Positions 1-8,139 of a DNA stretch of 16,332 nucleotides are shown piece by piece. Source of the DNA: Hydnum rufescens UP504. Its lineage: Eukaryota > Basidiomycota > Agaricomycetes > Cantharellales > Hydnaceae. Position 1 is the first letter of the stretch, and every line of letters begins with the position of its first letter. The notes below the pieces were generated by a model. The model was not told the origin of the DNA, did no database searches, and saw only the letters and a list, made by a program, of their open reading frames with translations. A program made the translations under genes and the position numbers. Where the stretch lies: contig MU129234.1 in the NCBI GenBank assembly GCA_014904985.1, positions 1 through 16,332 on the forward strand, read 5' to 3'.

Positions 1-555
1 CTGTGTTTATATTGTTTGGTGCTCTTGTCGCAGCGTGGCCCTGACACTGGCACTCGGCCCTATTAAAATGTCGCTACCACTATGAACCAATGTATTCCCT
101 CCTTTCTTACTTCCTTTTTTCCTTTTCTTCTCAAATACTCCGGTGGAAAGCTTCTCCACAGGAGTTTGGTGCTGCCCTGGCTTTAGCTAGATTCGTATCT
201 GTTTACATAAGTAGACTCGAATAGCTAGCCGTGGGAAGATCCAAAAATGTATCTTTTTTCCACTCACTTGGCTGCTACCCGCAGTGTACTGGAACAGTAC
301 ACTGTGATTCTCGCACTACGTGACCTTACCACAGAACTCTACTCTTATTTCTAACGTCATGGCAAAACCCGGACCTATGGACCTACATCTAAAGACCCAT
401 CCGAGTTCATTCCCGGACCCTACCTTCGAACTAACACGCAATCCTGTTGAAGGTAGACATGGACCAAAGCCCAATCCAGAACCCCCGCCAGGACTGCTTA
501 ATCGCCCCAAAACCTAATTCAGACTCTACCGAATTAACACCTGCATTGGTACACT
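1..555. other. Unassigned sequence 5' of the Copia fragment
   Basis: No confident gene is seen here. A short open frame on the plus strand (320-517) encodes a proline-rich peptide and ends just before the recognisable Copia reverse transcriptase begins. It could be a remnant of another part of the same retroelement joined by an internal deletion near 540, or it could be chance. The 10-mer GTTTGGTGCT occurs twice (14-23 and 164-173), a style of sequence often seen near LTR ends, but I could not define an LTR. A pyrimidine-rich run lies at about 97-130. Function unknown. Confidence 0.3.
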
Positions 556-1394
556 GGTATCAAGATTGTACATGATCGAAATCAACGCACCATCACAATC
601 TCGCAGGACTCCTACACCCGCGACATACTCAAGCACTTCAGTATGGCTGATGCATGACCTGCGACTACTCCAATGGCTACAAAATTGAAACTTGAGAAAT
701 TAGACATACCTACAACTGATGTCCAATTCTATCAGTCAATGCTCAGCTCAGTTATGTACGCAATGATTGGTACTCGACCCAACCTTGCTTTTGCTGTTGG
801 CTATCTCAGTCAACATGCATCTACCCCCGGACCTGAACATTTGACTGCCCTTAAACGGATCTACCATTACCTCATCAAGACTGCCGGAGCGAGCTAACCT
901 TTGATGGCTCAAAGTCAGACACACTGTGCGGATTCACTGACTCAGATTGGGCAGGAGACCCCACAGATCGCCGTTCAATCACAGGAACTCTGTGGCTGCT
1001 CTGCGGTGCTCCTGTTGGCTGGACTTCCCACAAACAGTCAAGCATCGTTATTTCAAGTACCGAAGCAGAGTACATCACAGCAACACAAGGTGCACGTGAT
1101 GCAATTTGGTTCTGCAATCTCCTCAGTGACTTGGGCCACCCAATGACAAGCCCAACTACCATCCATATCGATAATCAGTTGGCAATTGCCATTGTGCGGA
1201 ATGAAAGATTCTTGGAGTGGACAAAGCATTTTGAAGTTGGCCATCATTTTGTTTGCGAAAAGCTTGAGGATGGAATTGTTTCCCTTGAGTACATCCCCAC
1301 AGATAAACAGCTGGCAGACATTCTCACTAAGCCTCTCACTGCTGACAAATTCTATACATTCACAGACATGATGGGTTTCAATGGAATCCACTAG
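556..1394 (+). pseudogene. Ty1/Copia retrotransposon pol fragment: end of reverse transcriptase plus RNase H, broken
   Basis: Frame 1 from 556 reads as the C-terminal part of a Copia reverse transcriptase (GIKIVHDRNQRTITISQDSY..., then FYQSMLSSVMYAMIGTRPNLAFAV..., then HLTALKRIYHYL). The block carrying the YVDD catalytic motif is missing. An in-frame TGA lies at 655-657, where Arg (CGA) would be expected. Near 885-891 one base is lost and the protein continues in frame 3 as the RNase H domain: GFTDSDWAGD, then STEAEY, then HIDNQLAI, which supply the usual D-E-D residues, and it ends in YIPTDKQLADILTKPL and a TAG at 1392-1394. In life the product would reverse-transcribe the element RNA and degrade the RNA strand. 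This copy cannot encode that protein. Copia RNase H and the terminal 'ADILTKPL' block are diagnostic, so the family call is firm. The boundary at 556 is approximate. Confidence 0.93.
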
Positions 1395-1571
1395 CCTTGA
1401 GTGGGCGTGTCAGTAATCAAGACCCGCAGACATCTTCCATATATAGTAATTACCCCCTTTCCTTTCCTGTCCTCACTGCGACTATAGTATAGTTTCTCAG
1501 TAACATCCAACTCTCCTCAGTTCTCCATAATGAGACTGAGGTGAGCCATGCTTCTCCATACATTCCTTTAC

Positions 1572-1667
1572 TGTTGAGACAGATATAGGCTTGATTACAT
1601 AATGTACATACTTTGTGTTTCTCTTCTACATGTGCGTTACGCTTCTGCTGAGCACCGTCACTCATTA
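1572..1667 (+). repeat. 5' LTR of the TRIM element (96 bp)
   Basis: Begins TGTTGAGACAGATATAGG and ends CTCATTA immediately before the primer-binding site. It is 88/96 identical to the right LTR; all eight differences are transitions at sites that fit CpG decay. Confidence 0.87.
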
Positions 1668-1680
1668 GGTTATGGGCCCA
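1668..1680 (+). promoter_or_regulatory. Primer-binding site for an initiator tRNA-Met half molecule
   Basis: GGTTATGGGCCCA abuts the LTR end. Its reverse complement TGGGCCCATAACC matches the anticodon stem-loop of vertebrate-type initiator tRNA-Met, including the CAT anticodon. Copia elements are known to prime from this internal tRNA region rather than from the 3' CCA end. Whether the host's own initiator tRNA has this exact sequence cannot be seen here. Confidence 0.8.
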
Positions 1681-1700
1681 TGCAGCATTGTAGGAGGCAG

Positions 1701-2032
1701 CAGTAAAAACCGCAGTGGCAGGAAAAATTGCCTAAAACCCTCACTTGAGACATGAGGTCTGCCAGTAAAAAGCAGTCTGGCAGTAAAAACCACACCTAGG
1801 CGCTTGTGCCAGTAAAAAGCCAAGGCCTGACCCTGGGCCAGTAAAAAGCCTGAACCTTCTGCCAGTAAAAAGCAGCATGGCAGTAAAAACCGCACCTAGA
1901 TGCTTGCGCCAGTAAAAGGCCAAGGTCTGAACTCTGGGCCAGTAAAAAGCCCAGAATCCTATCTTCACCACCTCCCGTTGGCTTGGACCAGTAAAAAGTC
2001 ACCCCAATGACCTCAGATTTGTGCCAGTAAAA
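1701..2032 (+). repeat. CAGTAAAA motif array with 100-bp tandem duplication inside the TRIM
   Basis: Eleven copies of CAGTAAAA, mostly within the wider GCCAGTAAAAAGCC, start at 1701, 1763, 1781, 1810, 1839, 1863, 1881, 1910, 1940, 1989 and 2025. A higher-order unit is visible: 1758-1857 is repeated at 1858-1958 (one 1-bp indel, roughly 90% identical), giving spacings 18-29-29-24 and then 18-29-30. Read on the minus strand the motif gives recurring FYW / LFTG peptides, which I take as a by-product of the DNA repeat rather than a protein. Possible roles are a packaging or dimerisation signal, or simple tandem expansion. Confidence 0.9.
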
Positions 2033-2337
2033 AGCCAAGCCTGACTCTCCCTGCAGTCCAAGCTCGACCACCTATCTTATTCACTTTCACATTCCCCATT
2101 CGTACTCACTCGGAGTCCCACTGTTAACATTCCACCCAACACAAAATCCGAATCCACAACTGTCATCGGTCCCACTTTCCCATGGATTGGACTCCCATCA
2201 CGACCTTCGCACCATTTTCCTTTGCTCCACCCCAGAAACCAAACTCTCAGCACATACAGCTATTTTCAAGGAGGACAATTGTATATCCAAAGGCACCCTG
2301 CATGCTCTCTAGGGTCACTATGCAGGTTGAGGGAGGG

Positions 2338-2433
2338 TGTTGAGACAGATATAGGCTTGATTACATAATGTACATACTTCATGTTTCTCTTCTACATGTG
2401 CATTATGCTTCCGCCAAGCACCGTCGCTCATTA
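2338..2433 (+). repeat. 3' LTR of the TRIM element (96 bp)
   Basis: The same 96-bp length as the left copy. It follows the polypurine tract directly and is followed by the TTTAC target duplication. Confidence 0.87.
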
Positions 2434-2568
2434 TTTACATATTCTCACTCCACTTTCCCCTAGTCATATACCTAGGTAAACCTTCCTTAATAGAATATAA
2501 GTTCTCCATAACAAGACTGAGTCATATACCTAGTCTTGTGACAGGTAGACCTGAATATATCACTATCT

Positions 2569-3777
2569 GGTCCATCATGTATTGTACTTGTCCAGACTCA
2601 ATATAAAATTCCATTAAGCTCATATGGGCTCCTAGCCATTGAGATCTTGGCCCCAATTGAGGCCATTGGTGAGGGAAGTGATGGGGGATTGATTATTTCT
2701 GGGATGGGACTGCAAGTGGCAGTAATTAGGCATGAGGTTGTTCTGGTGGCAAGCCGCTCACATGATCCTTCAGACATTTACAACCCCAATTCACCTCCAG
2801 TATGACTGGTATTTCATTTATGACTTGCTAGAAGGGTAGTCCACAGCTCAAAGACAATATTTTTCCAGTGCAATGGCTTGTTGACTTACTAAAGCACTTC
2901 AAGTGATTCAAAACCATTAAATTCTCATCGTTTTCAAGAGTAATGTACTGTAAAGAAGCGACAATTTCATGATTTTTCGAGTTCTCTTTGCACAGAGCCC
3001 TATATATATACTGCCTGCACCTAAGTACCAGATATGGGCCGCAACGGGCGAGAATTGAAGGGGCTAGAGGGGTGGCGGCAAGTACCCGATCACGGCAACG
3101 GAGGTGATAACTAATAGTATGTCCTCCCTTTTTGTTTTTTTTTTTGTTTTTTCCCATCACCTGTTCTCCTTCCTCTTGGCCTCGTTTGGCAAATCGCTCT
3201 TCCTTACGTGGCCGCCAACATCTCTCGCAACCCGTGGTCTCAAGTGATAGGACAGTTTTTTTTTTGGTTCTTTTACCAGGCCTATGATCGTCGGGCATGA
3301 ACACGATGATGGTGCAGCTCTATTCTAATCAAAGCGTATGTCTATGTAATTCTGGCCACTGGTGTGAGTAGGGCGGATGTTTTCCCTTCCAGTGCGAGTC
3401 CCCGGTCCTTCTAAATGTAACACCCCTTCTATTCTATGATGAGATTATCTCGTAAACTCAGCTCACTTCGACGCCCGACAGGTGCATGAGACGAATTCGT
3501 AGTATACTGAGCCACACTTGTTCTTTATTTTCACATCTATTCTTATTGACACCTAGAATCCTTTTCCGCCTCTTCTAGGATGCCCGGGAACTGCTTGGAA
3601 GTGTGTCCATGGCAACGTTGTCTTCGCCATCGATGCCGTTAAGTGAGGGATTGTTGAAATTCTTCCCACCCCTGTGGTCAATACCTAGCCAAATACTACC
3701 TCGTATGAATATACAGCATGCAGTACAGGTGGTCGTTAGCAATTAGAATCTGAACCTATTGAAACGCTGGGATATTG
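2569..3777. other. No confident gene
   Basis: AT-rich with poly-T runs (about 3128-3152 and 3255-3264) and a TATATATATA at 3001-3010. A 158-codon minus-strand frame (2828-3304) is lysine-rich because of the poly-A/T tracts and matches no family I know. A plus-strand open stretch after a CTTCTAG (3580-3747) is also unrecognised. I see no RNA gene. Confidence 0.4.
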
Positions 3778-4014
3778 CTATGGGGCACAGGCACTGTTCA
3801 TGACAATGTGCTGCGAGCACGTAGTACAATCTATACGGCGCGGAATAGCCCATGACCTTGCTTGCGGTGGCAGACCAAATGCTTCGAAAAAATGTGTAAG
3901 CCCCTTGGCGAAGTCGGCTTGCTCCGGCTCGTCGCCAACGACGATGAAGCCTGCGCTCGATATTCCTCGCGCTAGTGCTGTGCACCCCTTCGCACATTCA
4001 AAAAATTTGATCAC
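3778..4014 (-). CDS. Unrecognised open frame antisense to the PX gene 5' end (doubtful)
   Basis: A 78-codon minus-strand frame whose codon use looks fairly coding-like (many C/G third positions), containing the stretch SSAGFIVVGDEPEQADFAKG. No family is recognised, no ATG is present at its 5' end (first codon GTG), and reading further upstream meets a stop at about 4034. It overlaps the proposed first exon of the PX gene in antisense. It may be the last exon of a minus-strand gene or a shadow of plus-strand coding sequence; I cannot decide between them. Confidence 0.2.
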   Translation of the reverse strand: MIKFFECAKGCTALARGISSAGFIVVGDEPEQADFAKGLTHFFEAFGLPPQARSWAIPRRIDCTTCSQHIVMNSACAP

Positions 4015-4215
4015 CGTTATTCCCAGTCCTTTGATTCAAACGGGGTCTAATAATGATGATTTTCTCAGCGAGGTCAGTGGCTCTGCGAAAAAAATTTCAT
4101 GCTATCCTTGGCACTCGCTGCCTTTGGTTTGAGCCCCAAATTTCCCACTAATTATGTGCCCCCAACGTATATAAGGACGAAGAAGAACAACCTCTGGTAA
4201 GGCGGAGTCGGTCTA

Positions 4216-4223
4216 CTGTCAGG
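4216..4223 (+). repeat. Left 8-bp target-site duplication of the hAT element
   Basis: CTGTCAGG, identical to 7628-7635 on the other side. Eight bases is the hallmark length for hAT insertions. Confidence 0.97.
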
Positions 4224-4239
4224 TAGTGTTGCCGCGACT
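4224..4239 (+). repeat. Left terminal inverted repeat of the hAT element
   Basis: TAGTGTTGCCGCGACT, a perfect inverted match to 7612-7627. Confidence 0.96.
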
Positions 4240-4373
4240 TGCAAATTAAGTCGACTCAAGTCGCAAGTCGAGTCGCTCGGAGTCACGCCGAGTCGCTTCC
4301 AAGTCGAGTCGCTTCCGCGACTTGGAAGTCACAAGTCGAGTCACACAAGTCGGTCAAACCGACTCCAAGTCAC
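4231..4373 (+). repeat. Left subterminal AAGTCG/AGTCG array
   Basis: About fifteen copies of AGTC(G) in both orientations (AAGTCG, GAGTCG, CGACTT) fill the 140 bp inside the left end. hAT transposases are known to bind clustered short subterminal motifs through the BED finger, so this is the likely transposase-binding region. Confidence 0.88.
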
Positions 4374-4487
4374 TAGATATTCAGCATACTGTTACATACA
4401 TACCTAAAGTAGTATGTTGTACTCTACTGGTATGCTGTGGTAAAAATGGACCTTGAGTGGTGTAGAACTGATTTACCAAGTACTGAT

Positions 4488-4529
4488 GGTACCTGTTTTA
4501 TGGTACCCATTTTCTGGTACCCGTTTTCT
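4488..4529 (+). promoter_or_regulatory. Three 14-bp tandem GGTACC units upstream of the transposase
   Basis: GGTACC starts at 4488, 4502 and 4516, each followed by a T-rich spacer ending TTTTAT or TTTTCT, giving an exact 14-bp period. It lies about 90-130 bp before the transposase ATG, in the only non-array part of the leader. A fourth GGTACC is at 7482-7487, just before the right array. The role is unknown; a promoter or factor-binding element is an inference. Confidence 0.55.
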
Positions 4530-4615
4530 CGTAACAAAAATTTTTCTGAAAATCCTGTTGCGCTCCTCCCTCTCTACTCTCATCTGGGTCTACTTGCGTG
4601 GTTACACGGCAGAAT

Positions 4616-7449
4616 ATGGCAAAGCGCCCTAATAGCGAGATGCCACATGCTTCAAAACGGACAAGACCGATTACGATTGACCCTGCTTTAGCAGAAGACC
4701 AGGAGACTTCTGGAACACAAGCACCAATGGCCACACCCCTCCGTCCTCATGGCACTCAAGTAGCCAGTCAAAGAACCCCTTTGGCTTATGTCCAAAAAGA
4801 GAAAAGAGTTCGCTCGGCTCATGACTTGAAATTTTTTTTCAAGGCATACCTTCTCAAGGACGGACGAGAGGGGATTGAGTGCCAGCTATGCAGGTATGTG
4901 TGAAAGTGTGTATGTCACTTAGAAACTAAGGGTGCACCATTCCCAGAGCAATTCACAGCCGAGAGTCTCAGCATGACTCCCTCCAGAATCGGATGTGGAG
5001 GTATGCCGGAAAATCCAGTAATACCACACTCCGTGGACACTTGGAGCGATATCATGCGGAGGAATATGTTAATGTATGCAAGGAAAAGAAGTGGACCATC
5101 GGTATTGCATCTCTCCGTGAAAAATATAATGAGCCAGGGGCTGTGACTTTGCCTCGTCGGACGGCATTCAGCATTGATGGCCTGGTTGGTCATCTCACTC
5201 AGTGGATCGTGGCTGATGATCAGGTACGAGGCCATGTTCTCTCTTCTGCACTATCAGTTAGTACGTGCTAATGTGGGGTTCCCACGGTTTTTATAAGGCC
5301 ATGAACGTTATTGAATGTCCCGAGTTCCGAGCCCTTCTTCTGTACTTGCAAGAAAACCTAACCGACGATGATATTCCCGGGCGCACAAAGATTAGGTCAT
5401 CTATTCTTAAAATGTGGCAAACAGAATTCCTGAAGCTTAAATCGGAGTTAGAAGTAAGAATTCATGGATTGGATGAAACCAGGGCCTTTGACTAATCATC
5501 TCTGCCCAAGGGATCCTTGGGGAAAGTGTCATTTACTGCTGACATATGGTCCGATAGTCGCCTCCGACCATTCCTTGCCATCACAGCCCACTGGATCCAG
5601 AGACTCAACAATGGATCTCTGTCCCTCCGAGCTGACCTGATAGCATTCCGGTACTTGCCAGGAAGTCACACCGGCAAAGCTATATGTCAGGCAGTGATTG
5701 AAGTCCTCGACCGTGTCAATTTGATTCCCAAGGTATGGCAATATTGACTATTAGAATACTCTGGACTGATATCATCAAACTGGTGGCTTATAGGTTGGCT
5801 GGTGGACACTAGATAATGCCACTAATAATGATACATTCATGTCCGAACTCGAGAAGAGATTGAAATCCAAGGGCGTTCCATTCTTACGTAATGAAAATCG
5901 AGTCCGGTGAGTGAAATTCCTACCCATATCCAGAGCACTTTACTCAGCAGCTAGGTCTAACAGGTGCTTTGCGCATGTAATAAATATTGCTGTACAGCAT
6001 GTCCTTGCAGAATTTAAAACAGCGCCAACAGGGGACCCCATTGGCCCTGTACGCACCTTGGTCAACACCCTTCGCTCCTCTGGGGATCGCCGAGCGGCAT
6101 TTTTGGATACTATATGCAACGGTAATGAGAAGGGCGAGTTTGACCCACTAATAAATGAGCTGGAACTCCTTCGGGATGTGGATACAAGATGGGACTCAGT
6201 CCATAGCATGCTGGATAGAGCAATCCCTGCGCGCCCTGTGAGTGACATTTGTCTTTTGCTTCTTCCCATGAGGGATAACCCAATATTTATTTTCCTAAAG
6301 GCTATAGACGAAACTCTTCGGCGAAAATTATTCCGAGATGTACAAGACAAGGCATTGAGTGATATGCAATGGGTAATGGCTGGGAAAGTGCGGGAAATAC
6401 TCTCGGTAACTGAAACCTGACATTTGGCGCAAGTGATTCTAACTATCCCTATCCCTCAAGTTTCCGCACTCGGTCCAACAAATTATGTCAGCCGAAGCGA
6501 ATCCTGTGCTTAGTGGAGCTCTCGCTGCTTTTCAATCACTTCAGGACCGATGGGAACGATATGCACTCGCCAATCCTGATGTCTCGCCATATGTTTTAGT
6601 AGGGATGGAGTGGCTGAATAAATACCATGAGGCTGCTGGAAGAACTCCGGCATATGTAATCGCTATGGGCATGTCGATTTTCTCTTTGCACTCCGAGATC
6701 TTGCTTATGTTAAATCTCTTAGTGCTCAATCCGTGTATCAAGTTGTCGTTTATCTCTAAGCACTGGGATCCCATGGAGGTGGAAAAGGCAACGGAATGGA
6801 TTAAAGACGAGGTTCGTTCTTTATTGACTCAATACTTATCACATGAAAGCCAATATATACAGATGGAGCGCTACAAATCCACGACACCTCGGCAACAAGT
6901 TGCTCCTACAAAACCGTACTCCGATGCTGCCCGTATCATGCTCGGACTCATAGATTCAGACGATCCAATAGATGAGGTAAAAAGTGTCGAGGAGGAATTT
7001 CGACAATATCTGGACACCGGTAAGGCGCATCCAGATATGAAGGCCCTGCTGTACTGGCAGGTATGTCCTTATTTTTTGTGGTCCACCAAGAAGTGTTAAC
7101 ACTATATATCTAGGAGCATGAGGACACATACCCGACATTATTTCGTATGGCAATGGATTATTTGCCGATCCAGGCATCTTCAGTCCCATGCGAGCGAGTT
7201 TTTTCTTCAAGCTCCGAGACAATAACGAAGCGGCGCAGTCGTCTCAAACCCGAAATTATGGAGGCCCTTCAGACGTTAAAGTTTATGTTGAAAAAGAAGC
7301 GCCTGGACTTCACGGATGGTTGGGTAACTGACCTCACGGAAATGCAGGTGGAGGAGGAGACCTATCAATTTGCACTCGACAATATTTTGGATTCTGGGGA
7401 TGTCAATTACAATGATATCTTGGAAAAGGCTGGTCTATTTGACGATTAA
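4616..7449 (+). CDS. hAT transposase, ten exons, 768 aa, apparently intact
   Basis: Exons by hand: 4616-4893, 4947-5223, 5298-5453, 5511-5732, 5794-5906, 5964-6237, 6301-6405, 6461-6668, 6723-7060, 7114-7449 (TAA). They sum to 2,307 nt, exactly 769 codons, with no internal stop. The basic N-terminus (MAKRPNSEMPHASKRTRP) looks like a nuclear signal. A BED zinc finger is split by intron 1 (C89, C92, H124, H129). The RNase H-like core has D248 (SFTADIWSD), D318 (WWTLDNATNND) and the CxxH pair C350/H353 (RCFAHVINIAV). E684 lies in PCERVFSS, inside the C-terminal hATC dimerisation region (YWQ to LKFMLKK). D-D-E is the catalytic triad for cut-and-paste transposition. Introns are 53-74 nt, most with a CTAAY branch point. 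Oddities: intron 8 (6669-6722) has a GC donor, and introns 6 and 8 are multiples of three without stops. Intron 1 could instead end at 4958. Confidence 0.93.
6669..6722 (+). other. GC-AG intron in the hAT transposase
   Basis: The donor is G|GCATGT, one base from the fungal consensus GTATGT; the acceptor is CTTAG. Splicing gives AYVIAM-VLNPCIKLSFI, matching the hAT family pattern. Retention would insert 18 residues without a stop, since the intron is 54 nt and open. Confidence 0.7.
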
Positions 7450-7494
7450 TGAAAGTTTCTGTAATACATGGCCATACGGGAGGTACCGGCAGTT

Positions 7495-7620
7495 CAAGTC
7501 GACTCAAGTCGACTCTTGCGACTCGACTACGACTTGGAAGTCGTACGAAGTCACAAGTCGTTCCAAGTCGCCGGAAGTCGCCGAAAGTCGAGTCGTAGTC
7601 GCGCCGAGTCGAGTCGCGGC
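7495..7620 (+). repeat. Right subterminal AAGTCG/AGTCG array
   Basis: About fifteen or more copies of the same motif, again in both orientations, beginning only 46 bp after the transposase stop codon. It mirrors the left array and presumably binds transposase; the transposase mRNA must end within or just before it. Confidence 0.88.
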
Positions 7621-7627
7621 AACACTA
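7612..7627 (-). repeat. Right terminal inverted repeat of the hAT element
   Basis: AGTCGCGGCAACACTA, the exact reverse complement of the left end. Confidence 0.96.
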
Positions 7628-7635
7628 CTGTCAGG
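7628..7635 (+). repeat. Right 8-bp target-site duplication of the hAT element
   Basis: CTGTCAGG, an exact copy of 4216-4223. The PX coding frame resumes directly after it. Confidence 0.97.
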
Positions 7636-8139
7636 AGGGCTCGCTCGCTTCCGGACTTTGCTCAAGACGATCAGCGCTCCTTATTCTCTAATGATATATG
7701 GCTCGGCGATCACTCTGGGCTCGGGAAAGGCTTCGCGCTAGAGGTCTCAATTAATGGATGGATTGTCGTCGGGGACATCAGGCGTGGCGCATATATCGGT
7801 GCGATAAATGATTCCTTCCGACAATCTTGTGCTGACCCTCTAATTCTAATTGTGACTCGTAGTATATGATTGTGTAATTAAGACTAAGGACGTGAGCATC
7901 AGTGCGTCCCTGGCTTCATCGTAAACCCAATCTCGGTGTGATCGCAGGGGGCCGTGATCCATGCCCGCAAGCGGTACAGTGCATTCGAACAACTGCATAG
8001 CTCACTTATGCTCTCGCTTCCAGTTAAGCGAACCTCCTCCCCACCTCTTTTTTCTTGGCTCGTGTTGATACCAATTTTTATACTCTTCAGCGAACCGTGG
8101 CTTCCCATGTTCCTTCCTTGCCTCCTAAAGCGGCTCTAG

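Larger units (their letters stand above)
1572..2433 (+). mobile_element. TRIM-like non-autonomous Copia-type LTR element, 862 bp, complete
   Basis: Two direct repeats of exactly 96 bp (1572-1667 and 2338-2433) bound a 670-bp interior. They are flanked by an exact 5-bp duplication TTTAC (1567-1571 and 2434-2438). Directly after the left LTR is GGTTATGGGCCCA (1668-1680), complementary to the anticodon stem-loop of eukaryotic initiator tRNA-Met. This is the half-tRNA priming arrangement known for Drosophila copia. Directly before the right LTR is the polypurine tract GAGGGAGGG (2329-2337). No gag or pol can be read inside, so movement would need proteins from an autonomous partner. The LTRs start TG but end TA rather than CA. 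The interior is occupied by a short-motif repeat array (see separate entry). It sits nested in the presumed Copia LTR. Confidence 0.85.
1408..2568 (+). repeat. Presumed 3' LTR of the Copia element, split by a TRIM insertion
   Basis: Thirteen bases after the pol stop, following a purine-rich GAGTGGGCG, the sequence begins TGTCAG, a typical LTR start. Without the TRIM insertion (1572-2433 plus one target duplication) about 294 bp remain, a normal Copia LTR length. A TATA-like AGAATATAAG lies near 2491-2500. The 3' limit (near 2568, after TATATCA) is a guess because the matching 5' LTR is not in the window. Confidence 0.45.
4224..7627 (+). mobile_element. Complete hAT-superfamily DNA transposon, 3,404 bp
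   Basis: Bounded by perfect 16-bp terminal inverted repeats (TAGTGTTGCCGCGACT at 4224-4239 and its reverse complement at 7612-7627) and a perfect 8-bp target duplication. It contains subterminal AAGTCG-type arrays at both ends and one transposase gene on the plus strand. Every part an autonomous element needs appears present, and the perfect ends imply recent insertion. It lies inside the second coding exon of the PX gene. Confidence 0.97.

Noticed and set aside
14..173. LTR boundary suggested by two GTTTGGTGCT copies
   Set aside because: A 10-mer match alone; no flanking duplication, primer site or second LTR could be found.
1701..2032. Possible CRISPR-like array
   Set aside because: The repeat core is only 8-14 bp, spacing is irregular, spacers are themselves duplicated, and the host is a eukaryote.
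1665..2071. Minus-strand frames with repeated FYW / LFTG peptides
   Set aside because: Three overlapping frames all show the repeat because the DNA itself is a CAGTAAAA array; no start context, no family, and it lies inside a non-coding TRIM.
2828..3304. 158-codon minus-strand frame
   Set aside because: Lysine-rich because of poly-T tracts, no domain, and no splice or codon signals that support it.
6238..6300. Treating 6238-6300 as coding, since it is open and a multiple of three
   Set aside because: GTGAGT donor and AAAG acceptor are good, and removal gives RPAIDE, the typical hAT sequence, so it is called an intron.
5940..6350. 136-codon minus-strand frame across the transposase
   Set aside because: It lies opposite the transposase exons, which carry clear hAT motifs; it is a shadow.
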